A DNA stretch of 64,000 bases from Macrocystis pyrifera (taxonomy: Eukaryota; Sar; Phaeophyceae; Laminariales; Laminariaceae). The translations under genes were made by a program, and so were the position numbers. The DNA lies in contig JASSKH010000026.1 of NCBI GenBank assembly GCA_031763025.1, positions 6,870,408 to 6,934,407 of the forward strand, given 5' to 3'. Below the pieces are notes generated by a model that saw only the letters and a list, made by a program, of their open reading frames with translations, was not told the DNA's origin and ran no database searches. Position 1 is the first letter of the stretch. Each line of letters begins with the position of its first letter. Positions 11,656 to 20,897 of the stretch are shown here, piece after piece.

Positions 11656-12010
11656 CCAACATCCCATTACAGAGAATATAGGACCTACAGGACGTAGACG
11701 ATCTCTTAACCCTCTTGAGACTTGAGAGGGGGAAGAACATTTACGACCAAAAAAAATGTGACGATCACAGCACAACGGCCACTTGCGTGATTGAGTGATG
11801 ATACAAATTGGTGTCCGTGTTTGTATACTGGCACATACAACGCAAAGACAGGACTCATTCGCCACGGGCACATCATCCACGATCCTACTGTATCCGCACC
11901 CGTTACTGCTGGGCGCTCTCTCGCTTTCGCTTGTAGACGGTCGATAGCACCAAAGTTACCAACCGTTGTTTCGGTCGCTTCCTCGGGGATCCCGAAGAGG
12001 TTATCCTTAT

Positions 12011-12090
12011 TTAGTACTGCAGTCCCGTTTTGGAGATAAGCTACTTGGACTTTGACTAGTTTGTCCGCAAACGGGACTGCAGTCCTAAAA
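12011..12090. mobile_element. Family B MITE
   Basis: Inverted ends: TAGTACTGCAGTCCCGTTTT on the left and AAACGGGACTGCAGTCCTAA on the right, around a short core ending in TTTGTCC. About 80 bp, no coding capacity. Confidence 0.8.
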
Positions 12091-12342
12091 AGGTTCATTG
12101 ATCATGGTCAGATATGCGCACGATTTTTTTTCGCTCTCTCCCATCGCTTGTCCCGACGCCTCGCATGCGCAGGGAATTTTCAAGCGCGGCAGGTCCAACA
12201 CGGAGGGCAGCGGCATTTACAGCGGCTTTCTGGACGGTTTCGATGAGAACCGATGAACAAATCCGGGACTCTGTATCATCGTCGCTGCACACGATGGGGG
12301 CTTTGTGGGCTTGGAAAGCTGGGAGTTTGCAACTGCTGTCTT

Positions 12343-12344
<2 letters not shown>

Positions 12345-12374
<30 letters not shown>

Positions 12375-12393
12375 GCTGTTGGTGGTGGTGGTG
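12345..12393 (+). repeat. TTG/TGG triplet microsatellite
   Basis: About ten TTG units followed by GGT units. On the minus strand this gives a Thr/Pro run in a spurious open frame. Confidence 0.85.
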
Positions 12394-12469
12394 TTAGTGT
12401 CGGTGTTTTCACAAAATGTCGCCATAATCTAGTCGATGGTCTCAAGCCTGTTGTTAACAGGGCTGTTCA

Positions 12470-12600
12470 CGGGCCAGGAAGTCTTCAAAAACTGACGGGT
12501 CGGGTCGGGCCGGGTCAGGAGGTATTCGGAGTCTCACGGGTCGGGTCGGGTTGGGTGACCCCATCCGACCCGACCCGCGAATTTTAACGCGCCCTGGCCT
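12470..12600. repeat. GGGTC-rich palindromic element
   Basis: Contains runs of GGGTCGGGTCGGG on the left and CCGACCCGACCCG on the right, so it can fold on itself. A related copy lies at 41745-41905, with the same flanking words GGGCTGTTCACGGG/CCCGTGAACAGCCC in opposite orientation. Confidence 0.75.
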
Positions 12601-13609
12601 GTGATTATTCATCGTTCGAAGGGTTAACTCGTAAGCCGGTCAACTCTTCTAACTATCAATCTTGGTATAAAAAGAAGGAGCGTTTATACTTAAATATGAA
12701 GACCCGACGGTCCTTCTTTTTCCACCCGGAGTGATACGTCTCAGACGTACTATTACTGTAGTAGACTCTGGCAATTGTGGAGCAGGTATGGTGTTGTCAG
12801 TGCGCACAGATAGAGCCCGCTTTCAGCCAACGTGCTTTCGGAGCGTCGATGGTGGCGCATAGCGATCAGCTCGTCTGTGATTGGTGGCCGTCTCCGTGGC
12901 CTTGGCCCACGCGGTGACGATGGTGTAGTCGTGGTGCTTTGTAAGTAACGTCGGTGTAGTACTACAGCTTGCTGTAAAATGCACCGTTGCTTGCGAATGG
13001 CGAATGACCAAGACGGCTTTTGAGTTTTTTTTTCTTCTTTTTTGTGCCGAAGGCTCAGGTGCCATTTCTCGGCAGACAGAGCAAACCTGCATTATGGGCT
13101 CGCCTGACATTTGTTTAACGTTATAGCCCATAGAAGCGAACCGTCCAGGTTGCACTCCGCAGCCCGCGAGGGGGATACGCTGAGCGTTTAGAAGCGTGAA
13201 GAGCTGGCAACCACCGGCTGTCATTGCGTGTTTCGTGGCGAACGTTTTCGTGGAAGAAATAGGGTGGACCGTACCACGCAAGTGAAAACGTAAGCCGTCG
13301 GCTTATCTGATCGCCAGCTGAACTATTTAGCCGCTCGCCCTCCCCCTCCCCCTCGCCCCGCACGCCTCTCGCCTCGCCCAAAAGAGGGACTAAGCATATT
13401 ACTCCCACAAGAGGGGCGCAACATATATACGTATTGTGATCAGGTAACAGTATGTGCATACCTGGTAGAACGTACCAGGTACGTCCAGAGTGTCGTCCAG
13501 GGTCTACAAGAAGAGAACGTAAGGAGGGCACAGACACTTGTTAGAGGTCTTGGTCCGTTGGGCTACTGGTAAAAGGTCAACCTTTCGCCTACCCAATCTA
13601 AGCATTATA

Positions 13610-13955
13610 ACACTTTTCCCCCCGGAACGGACCGGATATTCGGGTCGACGTGCCACCAACACGCGGTTCCATTTTTTGGGGATCCAGAAGAAGTATTTTT
13701 TCAGATTCTTGACATGAGCAAATTCACTTTTCTTTAAAAAGCGATTTCATGGTGGACGTGAGATTCGAACTCACGACCAACGATCCATGTCCTGCCGATG
13801 ATGCCATATGTTAAGGTCTTGGTCCGTTGGGCTAAAGGTAAATGGTTTTCCTATATGTCAAGAATCTGAAAAAATACTTGTGGACCCCCAAAAATTGCAA
13901 CCGCGTGTTGGTGGCACGTCGACCCGACATCCGGTCCGTTCCAGGGGGGGAGATT
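13610..13955. repeat. Inverted repeat, ~100-bp arms, with tRNA-like loop
   Basis: Left arm about 13614-13717 and right arm about 13856-13953 are reverse complements at roughly 90% identity; both include ACGTGCCACCAACACGCGGTT or its complement. The ~136-bp loop carries, on the minus strand, a tRNA-like T-arm (GTGAGTTCGAATCTCAC followed by GTCCACCA) and an A-box-like TAGCCCAACGGACC. Confidence 0.8.
13742..13835 (-). pseudogene. tRNA-like pseudogene or tRNA-derived SINE head
   Basis: The minus strand has a perfect 5-bp T-stem with loop TTCGAAT and a 3' end GTCCACCA, plus an A-box-like TAGCCCAACGG upstream. The A-box to T-loop distance is about 20 nt too long for an ordinary tRNA, and the 5' acceptor strand does not pair with GTCCACC. 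The A-box half also occurs at 13543-13590 and 22253-22320, which supports a SINE origin. Confidence 0.55.
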
Positions 13956-14100
13956 GTTAACCGATCGGTACCCGAGACATTTTTCTGCCATCACATCGTC
14001 GGTATATATACGGTACGAGTACACATGTCATACGAGGAGAAGCCTCAGCGGTGAAGATCCGAGCCCGGAGGAGTGAAAAAATCGAGTTAAAAGTTTTTCG

Positions 14101-14385
14101 CACGTTGGACAGATAATCGATTCGCATCTTGATGATCTACAGGTACTACTGCTGCTGTAGATCTTTCATGGCAGATATATTCCCGATCTTGCATGATCTA
14201 CGTACCGTAGCTCATGTTGCCGGGTGGCACCCTTATAATCGGCGTGGTGATCTATCACTAGCTAAAGTTTCTTGGGTTGGATCTGTACTAAGCAGATAGA
14301 TCCTTCACAACCTCTCGCAACGCCAAGGGAGGAACGAGATGATCTATCTGTAGATAGCTAGATCATGGTCTGTCCGAGGTGCGAA
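14101..14385. mobile_element. E-family element with degraded terminal inverted repeats
   Basis: Left end CACGTTGGACAGATAATC and right end GTCTGTCCGAGGTG are imperfect inverted repeats; the inside holds GATC-rich repeats, TTGCCGGGTGGCA and the CACAACCTCTCGCAACGCC segment. About 285 bp. Confidence 0.65.
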
Positions 14386-15682
14386 AATTCTTGAAAGCAG
14401 GTTGCTGGCTGTCATCCGTGTGCTCGTGGGGTGGTCCTCACGTCACGTACGGGAACTATTGCGAACCAAAGTCAGAACTTACTTATGCATGGCGGTGTCC
14501 AATTCCAACAATCTGCCCACTGAACACTATTTTTTTCCCCGTTCGCGTGCTTTTTTCTGTGGCGGAAAAGTCTAAATGTGTCAGTTGGACTCGAAAGAAG
14601 CCGTAAAGCTGTACCATGCTGGGGAGTTTTCCGCCTGTTGTTAACGGTCTACCTCTCGGCATATTCGAGAAGCACATCGTTCGTATTGTGCGTGCTTCTT
14701 GTTGTTTATCCTTCTTGGGACTCCAGAGGGAAAAATTGCAGATAAAAAGTGGCCACTGCGTGATTGGGGGAGCATATATAGCATTGGTGGTTCGAGTTAT
14801 AGGGCAAGGAGAGTCGTGCGGCACGGGCGCGACATGATCCTACCTCTACCGGTCGGCGCTCATGCTTCTCGTAAAGGCTGATAACAGCAAAGTTACCACT
14901 GGTTGGTTGATATCTCGGCGTCCCTCAAGGGTTATACCATACAAATACATACCTGGTACTAATTAATAAGTATAACTGACATCAGATACCAGGTATGTAT
15001 GTATACAACACGAAAGGGAAACACATATATCGTTCATGAACATGCGCACGGTCGTCATTTTTTTGGTGTTGGTGTTATGGTACTGCTTCTAACTCCTGAA
15101 GGTGTGAATCACTACCCCCCAAACTGCCGTATATCTTGTCGTGTAACGGCGTCAAAACGGCTGATAAACGACGGCGGCTGTGCCGTATCTTTTGCCGCCA
15201 CAGCAGATCTGTATATAAAAAAATATATGCAGCAGTAGGATACGAGGCAGTTTGCGATGGAATGGGAGGCAGAATGAAATGTAACCTACAACTATGCGTA
15301 CATACGTATCGGGATATCACTTACTGCTGCTATAGTTTACCACCTCGTGTGATAAGGGCGAACCTGCCCTCTGACGAGCTGAGAGGGCCCGCACAAGCTG
15401 AGACTCGCGGCCGACCTACCGGACCCTGAAACCGTAAACCGCAATCGTGAAAGAGGGAGAATAAATTTGAGTGGGGCCCTTCGCGTTTCGAGACGTTTCA
15501 AAACAAAATGCGGCGAGATTTTTGCCTGTTGGAGAATTACGTATTGCGATTATATAGCGAACTCCTGCTCATACACTCATCTCGACAAAATCTCCCGCAC
15601 CAACGAGCGTCGCGGCCCCCCGCTCTTCTCCCTCACCACGATGTATGGGGAACGGTAGCCCTACTCAGCGCTTCCTGCCAGC

Positions 15683-15778
15683 ATGGCGTTTCTGCTGGGT
15701 GGGTGGTTCAAGACGGACGAGGATGACATCAATGACCTGCCTGTGGACCTACGGGATATATACTTGAACCCTTGGAAG
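15683..15778 (+). CDS. Gene 2 candidate first exon (unknown N-terminus)
   Basis: Encodes 32 residues, MAFLLGGWFKTDEDDINDLP and on to IYLNPWK, then donor AAG|gtattt in phase 0. The ATG has a favourable context (CCAGCATGG). No domain is recognised. I place it as the start of the PX-DUSP-IQ-PDZ-PH gene only because it is on the same strand, upstream and in compatible phase. It could equally be an isolated exon or a chance open frame. Confidence 0.4.
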
Positions 15779-18069
15779 GTATTTAATCGGACTGGTGACA
15801 GCGATCATTTATTTCGGACCGCACATACAATACTCGTATTACAGCAGTAAGTACATGTCAGCGTATGTGGTGCTTTCGGTGTGACTTGCCAATCTCGAGA
15901 AACACGCAGTGCGTCGTCGTACTGACCTGAAATGCTGCTGCTGGGGGTGGCTTCGTGGACGTTGAGATTAGCACACGATGCACTATCACGCTGCTACCAG
16001 ATGCACTCGGTGGGGTGCCGCGCGATATTTGCTGTGATACCGTAAATAGCCCTGTTGAGCGACGGCCACGCCCATCTCTCGCTCTCTTTCATTCTTGGTC
16101 TCGAAAAGCCACTACGACCTGTCTCACTACGGTGGTCTGCTGTACTGCTGCGTTTTTGAAAATACGCAAATACCGATGACCCAACACGACCGATCTACGA
16201 GAGTGTACGTCCATACGTACACTTCGCGTCGAGCTACTGCTAGCTTGTATTGCGAGCGATCAACTGAAAAACCTGCAACTGATATTGAGCTATGCTGGTA
16301 CCTGGTACCAAGGTATACCGGTATATCCATACTAAAGCAGAGAGCTTTCGTTGATAACAGTACATACAGTGCGGTAGATACCACGAGCGCTACTCTTGTT
16401 TGCGTTGGTCGTCAATGTTGACCTTCCAATTGTGACCACGCTCGTACGAGGTAACTGATATCAGAACATCGCATCACAGGACGACACGTGGTCCCATTGG
16501 ACGAAGTAGGTTGCAATTTGTGCAAGGATTTGACTTTTTTTCTGTTTGAGAGGTGTACGATGTGTTTTCAGCCATGATATGTGTCTGGCTGTTTTTTGTT
16601 TTTGTACCACCAGTATTTGATTCGGCTATATTTTTTTCACTGAAGAAATTCTGGACAGCAGCTGTACGGACGCACACGTACTCACTCGCACTTGCAGGAA
16701 GAAAGCCATTTCAACTACGAACTGCCGTAGGATCGCATCACGAAGCGACTGGTCTGGTCTGGTCCATTCTACTTCTGTTTAGTTTGTCTAAGGGAAACAG
16801 CTGCCCTGTACGCTCAGAGCTCGTCTAAACCCTGCGATCGCATCACGAAGCGGAGAACACTGCCGCCTGACCTGTGCCGTCCTCCAGCTCCCGGACTGGT
16901 CTGGAACTGGTCCCATTCTACTTCTGTTTAGAGTTTGTCTCACAAGGGCCACTTTGCTCCACTCAACATGAGGTGAGGTGAGGGTACATGGGGCTTGATC
17001 TATACCCGGTATACGAGTACAGTGCAGTACCGAAAATAGTGTGTGTGTTCTTCACAACAAACCGTTCTTTCTACCCGTCGACATCCAGCACAACCAGTGT
17101 CCGTGCCGATTCTTCAATCCTAGAGAGATACAAGTTCTGTGGTCACATAACAAGGCCACAGAGATACTACATTGTTACGTATGCAGTACGCACAGTAGAC
17201 AACGCAATGCCATGTTCATCGTACTGGATATGACAGGCACGACTTACATATTCTATGACATGGAGAAAACTAAAGAAAACAAAGAAAACAAAGCGCAAGA
17301 GAAAAATGAAAAAATATAAAAGAAAACTGTCGTGCCTCCCCACAGGAGATGTGACAGTCACTTGAAAAGAACGTGCCAAAGAAAAAAACACCACTCTACT
17401 CATAAACAGAGTGAGACTAATAACCAAGGGAAAATAACAGGCAAACCGAAGCGCAAAGCACCCTCCAGGTAGCCGCAGCAGTTTGTGGTACGAGTAGTAT
17501 AGCCAGGTTCTCCCTACTAGTCCGCTTGGGACCTTGCTACCCTGTCTGCCGTCTCCGTCCTGCGTTCGTCAACTATGCCCCACCCCTCGGCGTCAGACAA
17601 TACGAAACAAGAACAGCAGGCTCGTCATCCACCCCCGCCACGCGACTCCTTTCTTAAGGCTTATCAATAGAAGAAAGGAAGAGAAAGAAATAAAATAAAA
17701 ATCGCCGAGGATCAAGCGCAAAAAGAAAAAGAAGACAAAGGAAGGCCACGTCCGAACCAGCTGCAGCAGTTGGCGGCACGAGCAGCATAGGCATGTTCTA
17801 CTTCCTAGTCGGCCTGGTGCCTTGCTACCCTGTCTGCCATCTCATTCCTACTTTCGTCCACCGCGGTTCCCTTCTACTCTTCCTGTCCCCCCCCCTCCCT
17901 TCATCGGGGTTCCTTCCACTCCTGGACCTCCTGTTACCCCCCCTCCCCCCATTCTCTTGAACACCACCCACGGCGGATGCGCGCGGTGCTGCCTACTCAG
18001 CTGTGCCTCATCCTCGTGCCACCTCACCATGAACCGTACATTGCACACGTTGAACAGCTCACCAATCCT

Positions 18070-18165
18070 TACTACTGTAGATGATCTAAATCCTTCAGGG
18101 CATATGGATTCCTGATCTGTATGATCTGCATGATCTATTAATAGCTCATGTTGCCGGGTGGGAGC
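18070..18165. mobile_element. E-family element fragment
   Basis: Contains GTAGATGATCTAAATCC, GATCTGTATGATCTGCATG and TTGCCGGGTGGGAGCC, all family markers. Truncated. Confidence 0.55.
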
Positions 18166-18239
18166 CGAACATTATGCATGTTTTGGCATATACGGTGGGG
18201 GCGCCCGGTGTTAAGGAACGTCAATTTGGTGTCCAGTGT

Positions 18240-18500
18240 TGAGTGTAAGGCAGTATGGACCTAGGGACCGATTACTGCTAACAGGTGGGGCCTTTGGCTC
18301 TGCTCTGGTCACTCACACAAGGTGCTTGACGATGTTACTGTAGCAGTTATAGACTCTTTTATTAGTTGCTGCTTGCCTCGCCAGATGTCTTCTGAACGAA
18401 GGGGCGAGGCATTTATCAGAAAAGCAGGCGATAACGCCTGCCAGGTATGATGAGGGGACGCTTGTTACAAATCATAATGCCGCAACAGGAGATAAGGGAT
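18240..18500 (+). repeat. Direct duplication, copy 1
   Basis: About 250 bp from GTAAGGCAGTATGGACCTAG to GCCGCAACAG. It matches 19107-19370 in the same order and orientation, about 867 bp away, with scattered substitutions. It includes an internal inverted pair around GGCGATAACGCCTGCC. Confidence 0.8.
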
Positions 18501-18772
18501 ACACAACACTAGCCCACCCTGAATGGCTGTATATGCAGGTTCATAGAAACTCGGGCACGAACCAAAACAATCCGGAGAACTCGGAGAATGGATCTGCAGT
18601 GCTTCACAACCCATTCCCACACCTCTATCTTGTAAAGCTGTAGCCGATTACACGTGGGCACTGCGCAGTAGATAAATCTGCTTCGTCCGAAAAGCATTCA
18701 GGACACGCAAAGGATAAATCTGCGACACGCAAAAAATAATTATCGCGCCCTACGAGAGGACTCGATGTCAAT

Positions 18773-18990
18773 TCGCAAGCAATGGGTGGTGAATCGATGC
18801 ATCTCTCGAAAAATACAAGGAGTAACGGATTCCGCCCCGGAGAGGAAATATTATACCCTACTAGAGGAGGTATATTCAAAAATCGCAAGCAATGGGTGGC
18901 CGCGGAAAAGAAATACCATGGCCTACTAGAGGGGGTATATTCAAATCGCAAGCAGTGGTTGGCCGCAGAAGATAATCACCAAGCCCTTTC
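18773..18990 (+). repeat. Three-copy tandem repeat, ~73-bp unit
   Basis: Units start with CGCAAGCAATGGGTGG or a close variant and include CTAGAGGAGGTATATTCAAA. The three copies differ by small substitutions. No coding role is seen. Confidence 0.75.
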
Positions 18991-19106
18991 GGGCGATATT
19001 GCATAGGCCGTGACGATGCCTGCTCTTTGTATGTTTTTTCTGTTTTAGCGCAAAAAATCAGACCTCGAACTAGGTACCAAAAGCGTCCTGCCGACGACGC
19101 CAATGT

Positions 19107-19370
19107 TAAGTGTAAGGCAGTATGGACCTAGTGACCGACCACTGCTAGCAGGTGATGCCTTTGGCTCCGCTCTGGTCACTCACACAAGGTGCTTGACGAC
19201 GTTTGAAGTTGTAGGCTATTGCATTAGTTGCTGCATGCCTGATCAGATGTCTTCTGCACGAAGGAGCGAGGCATTCATCAGAAAGGCAGGCGATAACGCC
19301 TGCCAGGTATGATGAGGGGACGCTTGCCACAAATCATGATGCCGCAACAGGGTAGAGGGGATACCATAGC
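19107..19370 (+). repeat. Direct duplication, copy 2
   Basis: Second copy of the block at 18240-18500. The shared order of all sub-blocks, including CACTCACACAAGGTGCTTGACGA-type sequence, shows one duplication rather than two independent insertions. Confidence 0.8.
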
Positions 19371-19447
19371 ACTAGGCTCAACTTTGACTCAAACTCCAAG
19401 TGTTTTGTCTTCTAAACGGGACTGCAGGCCTAAACGGGTTGACACTT

Positions 19448-19540
19448 TTAGGACAAACTGCAGTCCCGAACTGCAGTCCCGCTAGGGGACAAACCACTCA
19501 AATTAAAATTCGCTTGTCCCCAAAACGGGACTGCAGCACT
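19448..19540. mobile_element. Family B MITE with extra left end
   Basis: Contains GGACTGCAGTCCC-type ends around AGGGGACAAACCACTCAAA and TTTGTCCCC-like words. A second partial left end lies just upstream (19412-19432), so the copy is rearranged. Confidence 0.7.
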
Positions 19541-19784
19541 ACAGCAAAAGGAAAGGGCGAAAGAGACTTCCTTGAACAAAGAGCCCTCAGAAATGAACGT
19601 CGATATGCACCCCTACCCTACCCTACAGTAGTAGCCACCCACCCTCCTTACGGGAAAGGTGCTTCTCGTCAAAGAGCGGTCGTCGTGTTGTTGCCTAGGC
19701 AAACGATGGGCTGTGTCGACACGATCCAATGCCGTGAACAAATAGGCTTGATGAAGCTTGACGCGAATCATCCCCCCCCGTCTC

Positions 19785-20155
19785 GACATGGCACACACCC
19801 AGACATTGAATCAATTCATTGATGCTGTCATCCATACGCAAGAAAATCCGCCTCTAAAGCGGTTCTTAGTGGGATGCAGCTCACCCTTAATGCGACTCAC
19901 CCAACACTATACGGCGCTTCGCGCTTGGTACAAGCAATGCCTGCCTGGTCGGTGAAAACCCGACACGCTCCGTCCCGGCATTGTAGGGGTGCGAGGGTAT
20001 ATGCTCATACGACTACGGCCATGCATGATAATGAGTACCCCCCCCCCCCCTCTCGACATGAGTATACCCTTCGCCGGAATTGTAGGGATTGGAGGGCCCA
20101 TGGTCATACGACTACGGCCGTGCATGACATGCTTATCCCCCCCCCCCCCCCCCCC
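19785..20155 (+). mobile_element. Poly(C)-tailed element C, one copy plus a truncated second
   Basis: The first copy (to about 20051) carries AATTCATTGATGCTGTCATCC, GGTTCTTAGTGGGATGCAGC and the standard 3' end with a C run. It is followed by a second short 3' end (about 20060-20155) with its own C run of about 20. That C run and further C-rich sequence lead directly into the acceptor at 20194. Confidence 0.75.
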
Positions 20156-20194
20156 TCTTCCGTCCCCCCCCTTGCGTCGTGCCGTTCCGCGCAG

Positions 20195-20251
20195 ATTTTG
20201 GGTCTCGCGCAGGCCGGCACGCCCTGGGAGCTAAGAGACGCTTTTCGTCAG
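20195..20251 (+). CDS. Gene 2 candidate exon 2
   Basis: Encodes 19 residues, ILGLAQAGTPWELRDAFRQ, between acceptor gcgcag (behind a long C-rich tract) and donor CAG|gtcggt. Both phases are 0. It reads like an amphipathic helix but no family is recognised. The short length makes it tentative; its support is the strong splice context and the match in phase with its neighbours. Confidence 0.42.
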
Positions 20252-20831
20252 GTCGGTGGGGCATGCCCCGAAGTGGTGGTGGCTAGCGGTGGGTTCTAGA
20301 TGTTAATACACGCCCTGCATGGTGGTATGGTAGCGCACTCACGCGCCTTGCATGCGCAGTATGAGCATGGGTTGCTGGCGTTCGAATGGGGTTCGACGCA
20401 CAGCATGTATCACTAGGGGGGGGGAGGGAGGGGTCACACGCAACTCGTACAGCACAATGCTGGCAGTTTTATGCGGTTTGCACCGTAGTGACCGCTTCCA
20501 CCCGCCATATGTGATGGCCGCACCTTTTTTGTGAGTACCGGATTTATTTCTCTGCGTGGTTCAATGCCGGTGATGGCCCCTCGAGTGTGTGCCCTACGTA
20601 CGCTTCACGTGCGCGCTGGTGGTCTGCCAGGCCCCTGCCGTCCAGCCTAAACGGCATCAAACGCATCGAAAAAAAAGAATATCAAGTTCATACGCCCATG
20701 GGACGAGAGGAGCCAACGACGATATGTATGCTACGTATCAGCTGTGCCATTCGCAAAACAACAACCAGAGCTTCGCGCGGCGTCTGCCTGTGTGTGTCCG
20801 TTTGCTTGTATTTTTTCCTTCCTTAACCCAG

Positions 20832-20897
20832 CGGTGTTTGAACATGACTCCACACTTCGTAGGGCTGCAAGCTCCAGCCAAGTACACCTTCCGTCAG
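20832..20897 (+). CDS. Gene 2 candidate exon 3
   Basis: Encodes 22 residues, RCLNMTPHFVGLQAPAKYTF then RQ. The acceptor has a strong pyrimidine tract (TTTTTTCCTTCCTTAACCCAG) and the donor is CAG|gtacgc; both are phase 0. The frame is open upstream to 20589, but the acceptor argues for the short exon. No domain recognised. Confidence 0.48.

Larger units (their letters stand above)
10679..15682. other. Region between last XPA exon found and first candidate exon of gene 2
   Basis: Should contain the XPA 3' end, but I could not identify it. Repeats fill much of the region: a D element (11117-11193), E-family sequence (11395-11655 and 14101-14385), a B-family MITE (12011-12090), a GGGTC-rich block (12470-12600) and a large inverted repeat (13610-13955). 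A minus-strand open frame at 12095-12445 is low complexity at its start and not recognised. Confidence 0.5.
15779..20194 (+). other. Large intron or intergenic stretch with duplications
   Basis: No further exon supported in 4.4 kb. An open frame at 17041-17319 (92 codons) includes Cys/His-rich text but has no recognisable family. The stretch holds a ~250-bp direct duplication (18240-18500 and 19107-19370), a ~73-bp tandem repeat (18773-18990), a local duplication near 16730 and 16836, a B-family MITE (19448-19540) and C elements (19785-20155). Confidence 0.5.

Noticed and set aside
12095..12445. Minus-strand open frame of 116 codons
   Set aside because: Begins with a Thr/Pro run encoded by a microsatellite, has no recognised domain and no convincing splice partners, and overlaps the end of a B MITE region.
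14999..15238. IVHEHAHG as the missing XPA His-x-His segment
   Set aside because: The neighbouring residues do not fit (no upstream Trp, no following CxxC), there is no good acceptor in phase, and ordinary intron sequence surrounds it.
17041..17319. 92-codon frame with CPCRFFNPREIQVLWSHN
   Set aside because: No known family, no splice sites that keep phase with gene 2, and the end is a low-complexity Lys/Glu run.
18773..18990. CRISPR-like array
   Set aside because: The repeats are contiguous ~73-bp units without unique spacers, in a eukaryotic intron-rich context.
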